Of a DNA stretch of 64,000 bases, positions 12,546-20,377 are shown one piece after another (the stretch's first letter is position 1; every line of letters starts with the position of its first letter). Both the position numbers and the translations under genes were made by a program. A model generated the notes under the pieces. The model was given only the letters and a program-made list of their open reading frames with translations, made no database searches and had not been told where the DNA came from. Source of the DNA: Myxococcales bacterium (lineage in GTDB: Bacteria > Myxococcota_A > Polyangia > Haliangiales > Haliangiaceae). The stretch is taken from assembly GCA_016794525.1 (NCBI GenBank), contig JAEUJY010000062.1, positions 124,001-188,000 of the forward strand, in the 5' to 3' direction.

Positions 12546-13028
12546 ATGGCGCGGCGCATCTACTTGAGCTTTCACGTCGAACGAGACCTGTGGCGAGCGA
12601 ACCAGGTGCGCGGGGCACAGGTGCTGGCGGGGCTCGAGCGGGTCGGGTTCTTCGTGCCGGCGGAGTACCAGGCGGCGAAGGTGGCGAACGAGGCGGTGCG
12701 CGACGGGCTGATCGCGGCGCGGCTGGAGGGCACGTCGGTGACGGTCGTGCTGATCGGCAAGCAGACGGCGACGCGCGACTGGGTGCAGCGGGAGGTGGAG
12801 CTGTCGGTGGCGCGCGGCAACGGGCTGATGGGCATCCGCGTCCACCACCTGCGCGACCACGAGGGCGCGTGCGACTGGTTCCCCGGCCCGACGCCGAGCG
12901 TGCCGGCGGGCGTGAGCTTCCCGATCTACGAGTGGGACCACGATCTGCGGCGGCTGGCCCGCGAGATCGAGGCGGTGGGGCGGCGCGCCGACGCGCGGCG
13001 CGCGGGACGCGAGCAGACGCGCGGCTGA
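12546..13028 (+). CDS. TIR-like (DUF1863/MTH538, Thoeris ThsB-like) domain protein
   Basis: 160 aa, with GGGAGGA well placed before the ATG. The whole protein is one Rossmann-like domain: RRIYLSFHVERD (first strand and loop), a helix, VTVVLIGKQTATRDWVQREVELS, then GNGLMGIRVHHL. These are the conserved positions of the TIR-like DUF1863 family, which includes Thoeris ThsB, an enzyme that makes cyclic ADP-ribose-type signals upon phage infection. No ThsA is next to it; the gene faces a metacaspase gene, and the two stops are 9 bases apart. That pairing suggests a signal-to-protease immune pathway. The protein could instead be a non-catalytic adaptor. Confidence 0.82.
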   Translation: MARRIYLSFHVERDLWRANQVRGAQVLAGLERVGFFVPAEYQAAKVANEAVRDGLIAARLEGTSVTVVLIGKQTATRDWVQREVELSVARGNGLMGIRVHHLRDHEGACDWFPGPTPSVPAGVSFPIYEWDHDLRRLAREIEAVGRRADARRAGREQTRG

Positions 13029-13037
13029 TCGGCGGCG

Positions 13038-13787
13038 TCAGCGCAGCCGCGGGCGCGGCGGCGTGAACGGGCGCGCGGCGAGGAACTCGACGTCGATCGG
13101 CCCGCACGCGGTGAGCACGGGGCGCTGCAGCGGCACGGTGCGCGCGCGCACGGCGTCGCGCAAGGCGGGGTGGCTGCCGGCGAACCCCGCGGCCCAGACG
13201 TCGAGCAGCGCGCCGGTGAACACGCCGTGGTCGCCGCGATCGAACGCGCAGCCGGCGTCGTCGCACGCGGCGAGGTGCAGGATCGACGCGGCGATCGGCG
13301 GCGTCGCCGGCGCGCGCGGCAGCATCGTGCCGCTGTGGCAGGTGTCGGAGACGACGAAGATGCGCACGCCGGCGGCGAAGCCGGCCAGCACCTCGGCCAG
13401 CTCGTCGTCGACGAGAAAGCCGTCGTAGAGGCACCACGCCTCGTCGAAGCCGTCGGGCTCGTCGCCGACCTTGCGGTTGCGGGCGCTGGCGGGTCGCGGG
13501 TGCGCGGGGGCGGGCGGCGTGTCGGGGATCTGCACGCCATGGCCCGAGACGCTGATCACCAGCTGCGATCCCGCGGGCAGCGCGATCGCCTCGCGCAGCG
13601 CACGCAACACCTCGGCGCGCGTAGCCCGCGGGCCGGTGAGCACGGTGGGCGAGAAGCCCTCGGCGTCGACCAGCGCGGCGAGCGCGCGCGCGTCGGCCTC
13701 GGCCGAGCGCACCGCGGTGGGCCGGATGACGTAGTCGCCGGCGCCGTACGAGTCGAGGCCGACGTGCAGCGAGATCGCAGCGGACAT
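13038..13787 (-). CDS. Caspase-family (C14) protease, metacaspase-like
   Basis: 249 aa from the ATG at 13787. The caspase fold is clear: MSAAISLHVGLDSYG, a catalytic His in LVISVSGHG (His83), the metacaspase-type insert DEAWCLYDG, and the catalytic Cys in IFVVSDTCHSGT (Cys150). Between them is a Pro-rich, basic segment that could be a processing site. The late region (HLAACDDAGCAFDRGDHGVFTGALLDVW) contributes the usual C-terminal strands. The dyad is intact, so an active Arg/Lys- or Asp-specific peptidase is expected, most likely an effector of programmed cell death or proteolytic activation. It is convergent with the TIR-like gene and divergent from a small cytosolic protein. Confidence 0.88.
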   Translation of the reverse strand: MSAAISLHVGLDSYGAGDYVIRPTAVRSAEADARALAALVDAEGFSPTVLTGPRATRAEVLRALREAIALPAGSQLVISVSGHGVQIPDTPPAPAHPRPASARNRKVGDEPDGFDEAWCLYDGFLVDDELAEVLAGFAAGVRIFVVSDTCHSGTMLPRAPATPPIAASILHLAACDDAGCAFDRGDHGVFTGALLDVWAAGFAGSHPALRDAVRARTVPLQRPVLTACGPIDVEFLAARPFTPPRPRLR

Positions 13788-13931
13788 GGACGCCGAGACG
13801 CCATGACCGCGGAGCGGCGAACCGATCCCGGGATCTCCCCGCCGACGCTTGTTTCGTGTCCGTTTGCCGCGGTGGCGTCGTCTTGGCTCCGTGTCCCCCA
13901 CCCCGGAAGGGTGGAGGCGAAGGAGTTGTCG

Positions 13932-14408
13932 ATGACCGACTGGAACAAGCTCATCTTCGGCGTGAACACCGCGAACCAGGTGACCCTGACCATCACGCTC
14001 GGGCCCGAGAAGGCCTCGGCGGATCTGCTGGCGATCAGCCGCGATGGTTCGGAGCAGACGAAGTCGTACGACGAGGTGACGCGGTCGTGGGTGATCACGC
14101 TGCCGGCCGGCGACCACGTGCTGACGTTGACGCTCACCCAGGCGCAGTGGTTCGAGGGGGCGCTCACCAGCACCGCCGGCGCGTCGGTGAACTACGTGTA
14201 CTACGGGCCGTACAACGGCGTCGACGAGACGATCGCGTGGGCGCAGACGGTGGCCGCCACCAGCGGCGACCCCAAGGACCCGTGGCCGCCGCCGAGCGGA
14301 ACGCCGGTGACGCTGGCGACGGTGTCGAAGGACTGGTTCACCGACAAGCTGTCGACGCTGCGCGCCGATCAGAACACGCCGCGCGGCGCGACGCTGGGGT
14401 TCGACTGA
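13932..14408 (+). CDS. Hypothetical beta-rich protein next to the caspase gene
   Basis: 158 aa; AAGGAG sits 7 bases before the ATG at 13932, which sets the start although the frame is open far upstream. It has no signal peptide or membrane segment. Beta strands dominate the first half (LIFGVNTANQVTLTITLGPE, SWVITLPAGDHVLTLTLTQ), which looks like an inclusion-body/lectin-like sandwich. An ASVNYVYYGPYNG stretch and a Pro-rich linker follow. I do not recognise the family. It lies between the metacaspase gene (divergent) and the anti-sigma gene (convergent, 7 bases between stops), so it may be a target or regulator in that cluster. Confidence 0.6.
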   Translation: MTDWNKLIFGVNTANQVTLTITLGPEKASADLLAISRDGSEQTKSYDEVTRSWVITLPAGDHVLTLTLTQAQWFEGALTSTAGASVNYVYYGPYNGVDETIAWAQTVAATSGDPKDPWPPPSGTPVTLATVSKDWFTDKLSTLRADQNTPRGATLGFD

Positions 14409-14415
14409 CCCCCGG

Positions 14416-15060
14416 CTACGGCTGGATCACGAGCGGATCGTGCAGCGTGATCGTCGCGCCCGCGGTTCGCGCGGCCAGCAGATCGGCGTCGAGGCCGCCC
14501 GGCCCCGGCGCCGGCAGCGGCGCGGCGGCCGCGAGGACGACCACGCGGTAGACGCCAGCGTCGGCGAGCGGCAGGTCGGCGCGCGGGTGCTGCGGATCGC
14601 CCGCGCAGGTGGGCGCCCCGGGGCAGCGCAGCCGGAGCGCGCCGTCGCGATAGACGCGCAGCTCGACGTGGGCGCGCGGATCGCTCGCGCGCAGGCGCAG
14701 CGTGTCGCCGACCGCGGCGTCGCCGCGCCGCGGCTCGCCGGCCGGCGCCAGCACCGCGACCTCGAGCCCGCGCGGCGTCGTCGCGGAGCGGGGGCGCAGC
14801 ACGACGAGCGCGACGCCGGCCGCCGCGGCGAGCGCCAGGCCGCCGCCGAGCCACCACCAGCGGCGCCGGGCCGCGCGCGCCTGCTCGAGGCGCAGCCGCG
14901 CGGCGATGCGCTCCGCCGATCCCTCCGGCGCGCCGAGCGTGCGCAGCCGGTCGATCAGCCGCTCGTACGGCGCGCGGGCGGCGGCCTCGTCGGCGTCGGC
15001 CGGCGCGGCGCCCGCGGCCAGCCGATCGAGCAACTGATCGTCGCGATCGTCGGTGCTCAT
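14416..15060 (-). CDS. Anti-sigma-factor-like membrane protein
   Basis: 214 aa. The ATG overlaps the stop of the ECF sigma gene (ATGA), which implies coupled synthesis. The N-terminal ~85 residues are acidic and helical (DDQLLDRLAAGAAPADADEAAARAPYERLIDRLRTL), as in anti-sigma domains. One membrane helix follows (RWWWLGGGLALAAAAGVALVVL), then a periplasmic beta domain (LEVAVLAPAGEP, LRLRASDPRAHVELRVYRDG). No zinc-binding HxxxCxxC motif is visible, so it is not a ZAS-type anti-sigma. The layout sigma-then-membrane-anchored partner fits sequestration of the sigma factor until an envelope signal arrives. Confidence 0.68.
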   Translation of the reverse strand: MSTDDRDDQLLDRLAAGAAPADADEAAARAPYERLIDRLRTLGAPEGSAERIAARLRLEQARAARRRWWWLGGGLALAAAAGVALVVLRPRSATTPRGLEVAVLAPAGEPRRGDAAVGDTLRLRASDPRAHVELRVYRDGALRLRCPGAPTCAGDPQHPRADLPLADAGVYRVVVLAAAAPLPAPGPGGLDADLLAARTAGATITLHDPLVIQP

Positions 15061-15602
15061 GGCGCCACTCCCTTGCCGGCGAGGCACGTGAGCAGGTCGC
15101 GCAGGACGCGGGCCGCGCGCATGCGGATGGTGTCGACCGGGAGCTTCACGACCTCAGCGATCTCTTGCCACGAACGCTCCTCCCAGTGGTGGAGCAACAG
15201 CGCCGTGCGCGTCGCGGGTTCGAGCGTGTCGAGGCAATCGAGCAGCGCGGTGACCTCGGCGACCTCGAGCCCTGGCGACGGCGCGGTCACGACCGGGGCC
15301 TCGGGATCGCCGTGGTGGCGATCGAGCCCGCGCCGGCGCTGGGCCTTGCGCTGGACGTCGAGCGCCGCGTTGCGGGCGATGCGCAACAGGTACGCCTTGA
15401 CCGAGTCGGCGCTCGCGAGGCGGCGGCGCTTGCGGAACGCCTTGGCGAAGGTCTCCTGCATCGCCTCCTCGGCGATGGCGCGGTTCTGGATGACGGCGTA
15501 GCAGACGCGAAACACCGCGGCGCGATAGCGGTCCGCGAGCAGGCGGAACGCGCGGTCGGCGTCGCCGGCGCGCAGGCCTTCACGGATATCGTCGTCGTCC
15601 AC
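15057..15602 (-). CDS. ECF (sigma-70 family, group 4) RNA polymerase sigma factor
   Basis: 181 aa from a GTG at 15602; the nearest upstream ATG is out of frame. Region 2 reads ALLADRY-type sequence (FRLLADRYRAAVFRVCYAVIQNRAIAEEAMQETFAKAF) with the typical E-MQETF helix. A linker with His/Asp follows, then region 4 (LDTLEPATRTALLLHHWEERSWQEIAEVV, DTIRMRAARVLRDLL). The length and two-domain layout are standard for ECF sigma factors. It is co-transcribed with its membrane partner and divergent from the CHAT protease gene, so the 195 bases between them probably hold both promoters and the sigma factor may control the CHAT gene. Confidence 0.9.
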   Translation of the reverse strand: MDDDDIREGLRAGDADRAFRLLADRYRAAVFRVCYAVIQNRAIAEEAMQETFAKAFRKRRRLASADSVKAYLLRIARNAALDVQRKAQRRRGLDRHHGDPEAPVVTAPSPGLEVAEVTALLDCLDTLEPATRTALLLHHWEERSWQEIAEVVKLPVDTIRMRAARVLRDLLTCLAGKGVAP

Positions 15603-15797
15603 GACGCCATGCTATTCGGGACAGTCGCGGCGCGGCGCGGCGGTGGCCGGAGATTCGTGCCACCGGTGAGATCCCGTCGCGCTGCGTGGACCGCCGCCTT
15701 CACGAACCGCTAGACGGTGCGAACTGTGTCGAGCGAACGAGGCCGCGCGCGCGATGGACGGACCAATGGGTCGCCGTGGTAGGGTGAGGCCTTGCGG

Positions 15798-18002
15798 GTG
15801 GCGCCCTGGTTTCTGGCCGCGCTCGGCGTCATCGCGAGCTGCGATCGCGGTGGCGACCGTTGCCAGCGCGCGCGCGAGTCCCGCGATTGGGCGACGATGG
15901 CCGCGCGGTGTCGCGCCGGGTCGCCACCGCAGCAGCTCGGCACCGCGGGCGTCGCGTTGCGCGGGCTCGATCGCGCGCAGGCGGTCGCGACGGCCGACGC
16001 TTTGCTCGATACCGAGGTCGGCGCCGACGCCGCCTACCTCGCCGGGTACGCGCGCGGGCAGTCGCGCGATCCGCGCGAGGTGGACCGCGGACGAGCGTTG
16101 CTCGCGCGGGCGCTCGCGCACTACCAGGCGCTCGGTCGTCACGCGGCCGCCGCCGACGCGGCGGGCTTCCTGGCGCGGACGCCGCGACCCGAGCACGCGC
16201 TGAACGACGCGCTGTGGTACGGGCGGCTGGCGCTGACCGAGGCGCGGCGCGCCGGCAACCCGCGCGCGGTCGGTCGCGCGGCGACCGCGCTGGCCGAGGT
16301 CTACGACCGGATCGGCCTGGCCGACGACGCGCGCGACATGTTCTTCCTCGCCGAGCAGGCGCTGACCGCCGAGCCGATCGAGCTCGCGTTCGCGTACCTG
16401 AAGCACGGCTTGTTCCTGCAGGACCTGGGCGACGCGGCCGCGCAGCGCGCCGCGATCGACTACCTGGTGGCGGCGCGCGATCAAGCGCGGTCCGCGACGC
16501 AGCCCGACGACGCGCGCCGACGTTCGGTCGAGTATTCGGTGCAGCTCAACCGCGCCAGCGGGCTCGCGCAGCTGGGGCAGCTGGCCGAGGCCGAGGCGGA
16601 GCTGGCGCTCGCCGCCGTCGATCCCGAGGAGGCGCGCATGGAGGCGCTGGTGCGCGGCTACATCGCGGCGCGCCGCGGCGACCTGACCGCCGCCGAGCGG
16701 CTGTTCGCGGAGGCCGACGTCGGCGAGCGAGAGCTCGACTACCGCCGCGCGGTGGCGATCGAGCTGGCGCACGCCTACCGCCGCCAGGGCGACCTGGCCG
16801 CCGCCGAGCGCGCGTTCCGCGTCGCGATCGACGCGACCGAGGCGCTGCGCGCGACCGGCGACGCCGAGCTGCGGCCGTGGGTGCTGGCCCACCGCGTCGA
16901 GCCGTACCTCGAGCTCGTCGAGCTGTACGCGACGCAAGGCCGCGGCCTCGACGCGCTGGTCGTCGCCGAGTCGCTGCACGCGCGGACCTGGCTCGACGTG
17001 GTGGTCGCGCAAGGCCAGGCGCCGCTGGCCACCACCGAGCAGTCGCTGGTCGCGGCGCGGCTGCGGCAACGCCCCGACGCGTGGCCGGCGCTCGACGGCG
17101 CGACGCTGCTGGCGCGGCTGGGCGATCGCGACGCGCTGGTGCTGCTGGCGGTCGCCGGCGCGACCTGGCGCGTCGACGTGCGCGATCGTCAGGTCACGAT
17201 CGCCGCGCTCACGGCCGCGCAGCTCGCGGCGGTCGAGCGCTTCGCGGCGGCGCCCGACGACGTCGCGGCGGGCGCGGCGGCCGGCGCGGCGCTGCTGCCG
17301 CCCGACGCGGCCACGCGGGCGACGCCGCTGTACGTCGTCGCTGGCGGCCGGCTCGGCGAGCTGCCGTTCGCCGCGCTGCGCGTCGGGGACCGCTACCTGA
17401 TCGAGGCGCGGCCGGTGCTGCGCCTGCCCGGGCTCGCGGCGCTCGGCTGTCGCGACGGCGACTGGGACGACACGCGGGTGTTCGTCGGCGACGCGCGCGG
17501 CGACCTGCCGCGGGCGCACGACGAGGTGCAGCGGCTGGCCGGCGCGGCAGCGCGGGTCGGCGCGGCGGCGAACCACGACGCGATCCGCGGCGCGGCGCGC
17601 GCGGCGTTGCTGCACGCCGCCGTCCACGGTCGCGTCACCCGCGGCGGCGGCGTCCTCGAGCTCGCCGACGGTCCGCTCACGCCGGCCGAGGTGCTCGACG
17701 CGCGCGTCGCGCCGCACACCGCGATCCTCACCGGCTGCGCCACCGCGGGCAGCGTCGACGCCGAGGCCTGGGGCGGCTTCCCGTCGGCGTTCCTCGCCGC
17801 CGGCAGCCGCTACGTGATCGCGACCGCGCGGGCCGTACCCGACGCCGCCGCGGCGCAGCTGTCCCAGGCGTACTACGCGCAGCCCGACGCGTTGCCGCCG
17901 CCGGCGCGCCTGGCCGCGGCGCAGCGCGCGCTCATCGCGACGCTGCCGCCGTCGGTGTGGGCGACCTTCGCGGTGTGGGGCGACGCCGCCTGCGATCCGT
18001 GA
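15798..18002 (+). CDS. CHAT-domain protease lipoprotein with TPR-like repeats
   Basis: About 734 aa. GTG at 15798 is preferred because GAGG lies 8 bases upstream, too close to the alternative TTG at 15792. A lipobox-type signal (FLAALGVIASC) is followed by ~430 residues of Ala-rich helical repeats with TPR spacing (AVGRAATALAEVYDRIGLADDARD, IAARRGDLTAAERLFAEADV). The C-terminal ~250 residues are a CHAT (caspase HetF associated with TPRs) domain: LYVVAGGRLGELPFAAL, catalytic His in LLHAAVHG (about 610), catalytic Cys in LTGCATAGS (about 647), then GGFPSAFLAAGSRYVIAT. Separase-like proteases of this class are executed by sensor proteins. It is divergent from the ECF sigma gene and convergent with a TIR-like gene 10 bases away. 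Confidence 0.88.
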   Translation: MAPWFLAALGVIASCDRGGDRCQRARESRDWATMAARCRAGSPPQQLGTAGVALRGLDRAQAVATADALLDTEVGADAAYLAGYARGQSRDPREVDRGRALLARALAHYQALGRHAAAADAAGFLARTPRPEHALNDALWYGRLALTEARRAGNPRAVGRAATALAEVYDRIGLADDARDMFFLAEQALTAEPIELAFAYLKHGLFLQDLGDAAAQRAAIDYLVAARDQARSATQPDDARRRSVEYSVQLNRASGLAQLGQLAEAEAELALAAVDPEEARMEALVRGYIAARRGDLTAAERLFAEADVGERELDYRRAVAIELAHAYRRQGDLAAAERAFRVAIDATEALRATGDAELRPWVLAHRVEPYLELVELYATQGRGLDALVVAESLHARTWLDVVVAQGQAPLATTEQSLVAARLRQRPDAWPALDGATLLARLGDRDALVLLAVAGATWRVDVRDRQVTIAALTAAQLAAVERFAAAPDDVAAGAAAGAALLPPDAATRATPLYVVAGGRLGELPFAALRVGDRYLIEARPVLRLPGLAALGCRDGDWDDTRVFVGDARGDLPRAHDEVQRLAGAAARVGAAANHDAIRGAARAALLHAAVHGRVTRGGGVLELADGPLTPAEVLDARVAPHTAILTGCATAGSVDAEAWGGFPSAFLAAGSRYVIATARAVPDAAAAQLSQAYYAQPDALPPPARLAAAQRALIATLPPSVWATFAVWGDAACDP

Positions 18003-18012
18003 TCGCGTCCGC

Positions 18013-18471
18013 TCACAGCGCGGTGTCGAGCCAGCGCGTCAGCGCGGCCGGGCTCCAGTCGAGCGTCACCGTCGCGCGGCCCGCGAGCGCCGCCGGCTCG
18101 GCGCCGTGGTAGCCGCGCAGCCGCATGCCGCGCAGGTACTTCCAGGTGCGCGGCCCGGCGTGCGCGTGCTTGAGGTCGAAGAACGTCCGGATCTCCCAGT
18201 CGACCCAGGGGTGCTCGATCGTCGTCGGGCCGATCAGCACCAGCAGCCGCGCGCACTGCGCCAGCCGCGCGCGCAGCGTCGCGCGCAGCGGCTCGGACCG
18301 CCGATCCGTCGGCGTCAGCCACACCCGCCGCCCGCGCGCGTCGAGCAGCGGCTCGGTCAGCAGCCGGTCGTGGGCGTCGAGCACGTGCGGCCCGCGTGCC
18401 GCGAGCTCCTCGAAGCTGCGGCGCTGGTTAGCGTCCTGGGGATCCAGGCTGACGTAGACGCGGCTGGTCAT
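18013..18471 (-). CDS. Second TIR-like (DUF1863) domain protein
   Basis: 152 aa from the ATG at 18471; the open frame upstream is Arg/Pro-rich and rejected. It shows the TIR-like core: SRVYVSLDPQDANQRRSFEEL, a variable region, RLAQCARLLVLIGPTTIEHP, and WVDWEIRTFFDLKHAH. The order of strand, surface helix, LLVLIG strand and W-x-WEI matches DUF1863/TIR-like proteins. It lies tail to tail with the CHAT protease gene. It is only weakly similar to the other TIR-like protein at 12546, so they are not recent duplicates. Expected role: NAD-derived signal production or partner recognition feeding the CHAT protease (inference). Confidence 0.78.
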   Translation of the reverse strand: MTSRVYVSLDPQDANQRRSFEELAARGPHVLDAHDRLLTEPLLDARGRRVWLTPTDRRSEPLRATLRARLAQCARLLVLIGPTTIEHPWVDWEIRTFFDLKHAHAGPRTWKYLRGMRLRGYHGAEPAALAGRATVTLDWSPAALTRWLDTAL

Positions 18472-18617
18472 CGGCGCGCGGCGCAGGCCACGCGCACGAC
18501 CAGACGTCGCGAGCGTCGCCGTCCGAACAAGCGGGCCGCGGTCCGCGCCGGGCCCGCGTGAGGGGGGGGTGAGGGCCACGCGGGTAAGCCGGCGGCGCGC
18601 GCGCCGTTGTTCATTCG

Positions 18618-19301
18618 ATGCGCGCCGCGATCGTCATCGTCGTGATGCTCGGCTGGCTCGCCGCGCCGCGGGCCGCGTCCGCCGACGAGCAAGCGCTCGC
18701 CGACGTGCAGTGGGGCTGGGTCACGTTCGAGCTCGGCGGCGCGGCCACCATCGCGGTCGCCGCGTACAGCGACGTCCCCGGCGATCGCCTCGCGCTCGCG
18801 GGCGGCCTTGGCTCGATCGCCGCCGCCATCACCGCCGGCATCGTCGCCGACGCCACCGGCGCCCCGCTCGCCGGCGCCAACGCCGTGCACGGCGCGCTCA
18901 TGCTGGGCGCCGAGGGCGCGCTCATCGGCGCCATCGCCGATCGCGACCACCGGGGCCCCCGCGTGCGCCGCCTCGCCGTCGGCGCCGGCCTCCTCGGCGC
19001 TGCGGCCGGCGGCTGGATCGGCGCCACCCGCATCCCCGACGACTCGCTCTCGCCCGCGTGGACCTACGCCCCGATCGCCGGCTTCACCGCCGGCGTCGTC
19101 ATCGCCGCCGGCGCCGAGCTGTTCGCCCCATCCGCCGCGCCCGCGCGCCGCGGCGCCACCATCATCGCCGTCACCTCCGGCGCCGCCATCCTCGCCGCCG
19201 CGCTGCTCGCCGACCGCCACATCGGCGCGATCTATCCGCAGGCCCCCGCCGCGTCGCCGCTCGCCGCCCCGCGGCTCATCGGCTGGAGCGGCGTGTTCTG
19301 A
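18618..19301 (+). CDS. Membrane protein of unknown function
   Basis: 227 aa. A signal-like N-terminus (MRAAIVIVVMLGWLAAPRAASADEQ) is followed by five or six Gly/Ala-rich hydrophobic segments, for example GGAATIAVAAYS, LAGGLGSIAAAITAGIVAD, LAVGAGLLGAAAGGWIGA and ATIIAVTSGAAILAAALLA. The high Gly content suggests glycine-zipper-like packing. No family is recognised. It starts 147 bases after the divergent TIR gene and ends 9 bases before a convergent coiled-coil gene. Confidence 0.62.
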   Translation: MRAAIVIVVMLGWLAAPRAASADEQALADVQWGWVTFELGGAATIAVAAYSDVPGDRLALAGGLGSIAAAITAGIVADATGAPLAGANAVHGALMLGAEGALIGAIADRDHRGPRVRRLAVGAGLLGAAAGGWIGATRIPDDSLSPAWTYAPIAGFTAGVVIAAGAELFAPSAAPARRGATIIAVTSGAAILAAALLADRHIGAIYPQAPAASPLAAPRLIGWSGVF

Positions 19302-19309
19302 GCGCGACG

Positions 19310-19627
19310 TCACCACCGCACCGTCAGCCACAGCACCCCGACCACCGCGCCGATCGACGCCATCAGGATCAGCAGCAGGTAGACGAAGACCACCCCGCCG
19401 CCCGGCCGGTCGTCGTAATAGCTGCACGCCGCGGGCGCTGGCGTCGCGATCACCCGCGGCTCCTGGGCCGCCACGACCGTCGCCCGCCGCTCCGCATCCG
19501 TCGCCCGCCGCTCCGCATCCGTCGCCCGCCGCTCGGCTCGGTCGGCGCGCGTGCGCGCCCGCTTGAGGTCGCGTTCGAGCGCCGCGGCGCGGGCCAGGGC
19601 AGCAGCGTGATCATCGCGGTGAGCCAT
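19310..19627 (-). CDS. Small coiled-coil protein with a C-terminal membrane anchor
   Basis: 105 aa from the ATG at 19627. A helical, heptad-like region (LARAAALERDLKRARTRADRAERRATDAE) contains RRATDAE repeated in tandem. After a Pro-rich stretch comes one hydrophobic helix (GVVFVYLLLILMASIGAVVGVLWL) at the C-terminus, as in tail-anchored proteins. The repeats come from a 21-base DNA tandem repeat, so the coiled coil may vary in length between strains. Function unknown. Confidence 0.6.
   Translation of the reverse strand: MAHRDDHAAALARAAALERDLKRARTRADRAERRATDAERRATDAERRATVVAAQEPRVIATPAPAACSYYDDRPGGGVVFVYLLLILMASIGAVVGVLWLTVRW
19478..19540. repeat. 21-bp tandem repeat inside the coiled-coil gene
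   Basis: Two identical 21-base units (19478-19498 and 19499-19519) and a third that diverges in its last bases. Each unit encodes one heptad (RRATDAE) on the minus strand, so copy-number changes keep the reading frame. Confidence 0.8.
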
Positions 19628-19868
19628 GCCGTGCCTATCGACCGCGCCGCGCGCCGGTTGCTGCCTCCCGCAGGGCCGCCCCAAGATCAGTCCAAACCCC
19701 ATGGATCGCTTGGGATTCCAGGTCGACCGTCGCCCATCGCGAACCGCCCATCGGCGCGCCCGCGTCGCCATCCTCCGACCTCGTGCTCGGTTCGCCGCCC
19801 CCGCGACGGGGTTGGCGCCAGCCGTGCTTGACAAGCCGTTGCGCCGCTGCTAATTACCCGCGCGTTCC

Positions 19869-19941
19869 GGGGTCATAGCTCAGCTGGGAGAGCGCTAGAA
19901 TCGCACTCTAGAGGTCTGGGGTTCGATCCCCCATGGCTCCA
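19869..19941 (+). tRNA. tRNA-Ala (anticodon CGC)
   Basis: A 73-nt cloverleaf. The 7-bp acceptor stem contains two G-U pairs, the D arm is GCTC-loop-GAGC, and the anticodon stem CTAGA/TCTAG holds loop ATCGCAC with anticodon CGC at 19902-19904 (reads GCG, alanine). The variable loop is AGGTC and the T arm TGGGG-TTCGATC-CCCCA; the discriminator is A. The 3' CCA is not fully encoded (ACCG follows), so CCA would be added by nucleotidyltransferase. A terminator lies 16 bases downstream. Confidence 0.95.
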
Positions 19942-19956
19942 CCGGAAAACGTCAAG

Positions 19957-19982
19957 GGTCCCGCAGAGATGCGGGGCCTTTT
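19957..19982 (+). terminator. Rho-independent terminator of the tRNA gene
   Basis: Stem GGTCCCGCA / TGCGGGGCC (9 bp, one G-U pair) with loop GAGA, followed by TTTT. It lies directly downstream of tRNA-Ala on the same strand. Confidence 0.85.
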
Positions 19983-20010
19983 GGCGTTTCGGGGGTACGG
20001 CGGGAGGCCT

Positions 20011-20045
20011 GATCGGAATGAAATTCCGTTCCGATCGTTCCGATC
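20011..20045. repeat. Three copies of an 8-mer (GATCGGAA/TTCCGATC) at a gene edge
   Basis: GATCGGAA at 20011-20018, then TTCCGATC at 20029-20036 and again at 20038-20045: one inverted and one direct copy. They surround the first ATG of the truncated Ig-like gene, 70 bases past the tRNA. This could be an operator or a junction left by recombination next to the tRNA; it is also partly coding. Confidence 0.35.
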
Positions 20046-20377
20046 CGGAGGCTTTCGGCGCCGACCTGGCCGCGCGCTGGGCGACCGCCCACGGCGCGCT
20101 CGAGACGATGCTCGGCATCGCCAGCGTCACGACGGTGCAGCCGTCGGACCCGGCGCAGATCGACACGCTGACCGCGGCCGACCGCTACGGCCTGGTGCTG
20201 CTCGGCATCTCGCGCACCGCCTGGGCCGCGTCGACCAGCGGCGGCGGCGACGCTGGCGCGTTCGGCCCGACGATCAACGCGCAGAAGGTCACCAACCTGT
20301 GGAGCCGCGACATCCGCGACGGCTGCCTTGACGGCAAGGCCGGCGCCACGCCGCTCAGCTACGGCGCCGGCGGCGCG
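20018..20377 (+). pseudogene. 5' fragment of the Ig-like repeat gene, cut off by a frameshift
   Basis: From the ATG at 20018 the frame encodes about 120 protein-like residues (DLAARWATAHGALETMLGIASV, TLTAADRYGLVLLGISRTAWAAS, QKVTNLWSRDIRDGCLDGKAG). It then becomes Arg/His-rich and ends at 20566. The sensible sequence continues one base later in the next frame (DEATRLQLAQAIVAYLGDG), so one extra base, or a two-base loss, falls in the GC-rich stretch near 20363-20380. There is no signal peptide, although the rest of the protein looks secreted. The true 5' end therefore seems missing, possibly lost at the adjacent tRNA. Confidence 0.6.

Noticed and set aside
12546-13787. Complete Thoeris system
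   Set aside because: A ThsB-like TIR protein is present but no ThsA (SIR2/SLOG or similar) effector; the neighbour is a caspase.
15603-15797. ECF-type promoter between the sigma and CHAT genes
   Set aside because: GAAC occurs twice, but no convincing -35/-10 pair at proper spacing could be fixed; only the regulatory idea is kept, as inference.
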